A DNA stretch of 36,683 bases, from contig JAYMTL010000167.1 in NCBI GenBank assembly GCA_036897445.1, positions 1 to 36,683 on the forward strand, read 5' to 3'. The DNA is from Pelargonium tetragonum. Taxonomy: Eukaryota > Streptophyta > Magnoliopsida > Geraniales > Geraniaceae. Below are positions 35,501-36,683 of this stretch, in pieces. A model generated the notes under the pieces. It saw only the letters and a list, made by a program, of their open reading frames with translations, had not been told where the DNA came from and searched no databases. The translations under genes were made by a program, and so were the position numbers. The first letter of the stretch is position 1; the number at the start of each line of letters is the position of its first letter.

Positions 35501-36683
35501 TAAGTTTCAACAAATAGTAGGGGTTGGAAGGTTATCCAACTAAAACTTGAAACGAAAAGGGAACATATTATAAAGATGTCATTAAGATTTCAGTTAAGAT
35601 ACGGAAATAGAAAAAGGGGAACCCAGAACTTAGTATGAGTCGCTTAAGAAACACGGGTTTTTTAAGGAACTTAAGGGTCGAAGGAAGGGACCCGCGTTGA
35701 CAAATCTAATATAGACGAAATGCCGGACTTTTTTTACCATATAGAGACCCCAAGGCAGGTTTTGTGGTTATTTGCTTACTTGTTTAATAAAAATCTATAA
35801 ACTCTGTATTCTAAGACTGTAAAGACTTCTTCTACTTTATAAAAATGTAAAAAAATCTGGTTACTCTATTACTTAATTCCCCTATTCTGATCTGAGATAT
35901 CGAGTGTTTTAGGAACTGCTCAACGCTGCTGTATCAATTAGAATGCGAATAGAATTTTTTTGCTAGCCAAGAGACCCTTACTTTATTAGTGTCCCCTTTT
36001 TGCGTGCTTCTGTATCTAGGAGTGGGCCAGTTCCTATTACTATAGGCAATTTAGTAATTTAGAAAATGCTAGCCTGTTAGATATTATAGACACAGGGACG
36101 AAAAAGCAAAAAAAAAAAGAATTTCTAAAGGCGGTTTTATTAGACTAAAATTCTTGAATTAGAGATCTCTCTAGAAAAGCATATTTATACTTTGGAAAGA
36201 CACTTGCTTTTAAATATCTTTGTCCCTCCCAGCAATTGTGCAAAAACCATTTTCAAGTCTTACAAGGCATGCGCGCTTTTTACATTACAATAGATAAGAT
36301 ACTTGTGTGCTACTTTTCGTTACTTAACCCAAATTCGGTATAATATATTTCTGAAGTCAAGCTAATTCCTATATAAATGGAAAACATTTCCGAAATGAAG
36401 ACCTAGAAAAATCAGTACCTCATAAACTAGTAAAAAAGGAGTCTGGTCTATATTTAAGTAATTAAATTTGATATAAAGGGGCGGTCTTAGTATCCTGGAG
36501 AATCCGATAAGGAATCCTGCTCGGGTATGTTCAAGCTAAATTTCTTATGTAGATGCTAAACACCTTAAACTTGATGAATACCCCTTTAAATTTCCTTATT
36601 AAACCTTAATACTACGCATTACCTCATTGCCTTTGTTCTTATCATTAAAAGAGGTAAGCTTGCTTAGAGAGATATATTATTCA
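29561..36683. other. Gene-free AT-rich background to the right edge
   Basis: Seven kilobases without a supportable gene. A short smooth pyrimidine-rich patch at 29860-30020 resembles the decayed blocks elsewhere. A minus-strand frame at 32849-33031 contains an ATG (57 codons; MDSFLERLNKHLISLWLEVN onward) but no recognised motif. A T-arm-like GGATTCGAACC near 33168 lacks a foldable tRNA. An 11-bp inverted repeat lies at 34778-34819 and an 11-base A-run at 36108-36118. No telomeric repeat is seen at the right end. Confidence 0.55.
34778..34819. repeat. Perfect 11-bp inverted repeat with 20-nt loop
   Basis: TTAATTAAAGC (34778-34788) and GCTTTAATTAA (34809-34819) are exact reverse complements separated by 20 bases. 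The arms are AT-rich, so a weak stem-loop is possible, but chance is realistic in sequence this AT-rich. No gene lies beside it. Confidence 0.55.

Noticed and set aside
1-36683. Organellar genome segment as the explanation for AT-richness and tRNA-like motifs
   Set aside because: No organellar protein gene or rRNA is recognisable, and TGA-as-tryptophan reading does not rescue long frames because TAA and TAG dominate. It remains a secondary hypothesis.
1-36683. CRISPR array, prophage, operon or other bacterial system
   Set aside because: There are no regularly spaced perfect repeats, no closely packed genes and no long frames. The window is not bacterial in character.

Overview
This window looks like a gene-poor, AT-rich stretch of a eukaryotic nuclear genome, most plausibly an AT-rich repeat compartment of a filamentous ascomycete. 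G+C is roughly one third by eye. Hand counts on several sample lines give TpA clearly above ApT and CpA+TpG at or below ApC+GpT. Remaining C is mostly followed by C or T, and remaining G is mostly preceded by G or A. That pattern is what repeat-induced point mutation (RIP, C-to-T at CpA) leaves, and it floods every frame with TAA and TAG. The organism assignment is an inference. An expanded organellar intergenic region is the main alternative and is not fully excluded, because one degenerate organelle-style tRNA-Cys-like sequence is present.

I recognise no intact protein gene, rRNA, CRISPR array, operon or bacterial-type regulatory unit. The longest open frame is about 130 codons. Most short open frames are unsupported and many lack an ATG.

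Layout. Two textures alternate. The background (about 0.8-3.3, 3.6-5.1, 5.6-10.3, 11.0-17.7, 18.1-23.6, 24.2-27.1 and 29.6-36.7 kb) has many A/T runs broken by short G-runs and C-runs. Smoother blocks without those runs lie at about 1-790, 3261-3560, 5151-5600, 10321-11000, 17740-18060, 23641-24240 and 27061-29560. Several of these keep one frame unusually open and read as worn-down coding sequence from repeats, but I cannot assign most of them to a family. A weak trace at 5151-5600 resembles a Gypsy-type reverse transcriptase.

The points most worth a second look are: a 134-codon open frame with a hydrophobic leader and seven cysteines (20915-21316); a patch of ordinary composition with an ATG frame (16461-16691); a 2.5 kb compositional island (27061-29560) with a degenerate recurring motif and a perfect 10-bp hairpin; and the tRNA-Cys-like sequence at 9524-9594. 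I found no convincing new biological system. The genes, if any, do not form a pathway that can be read from this sequence.
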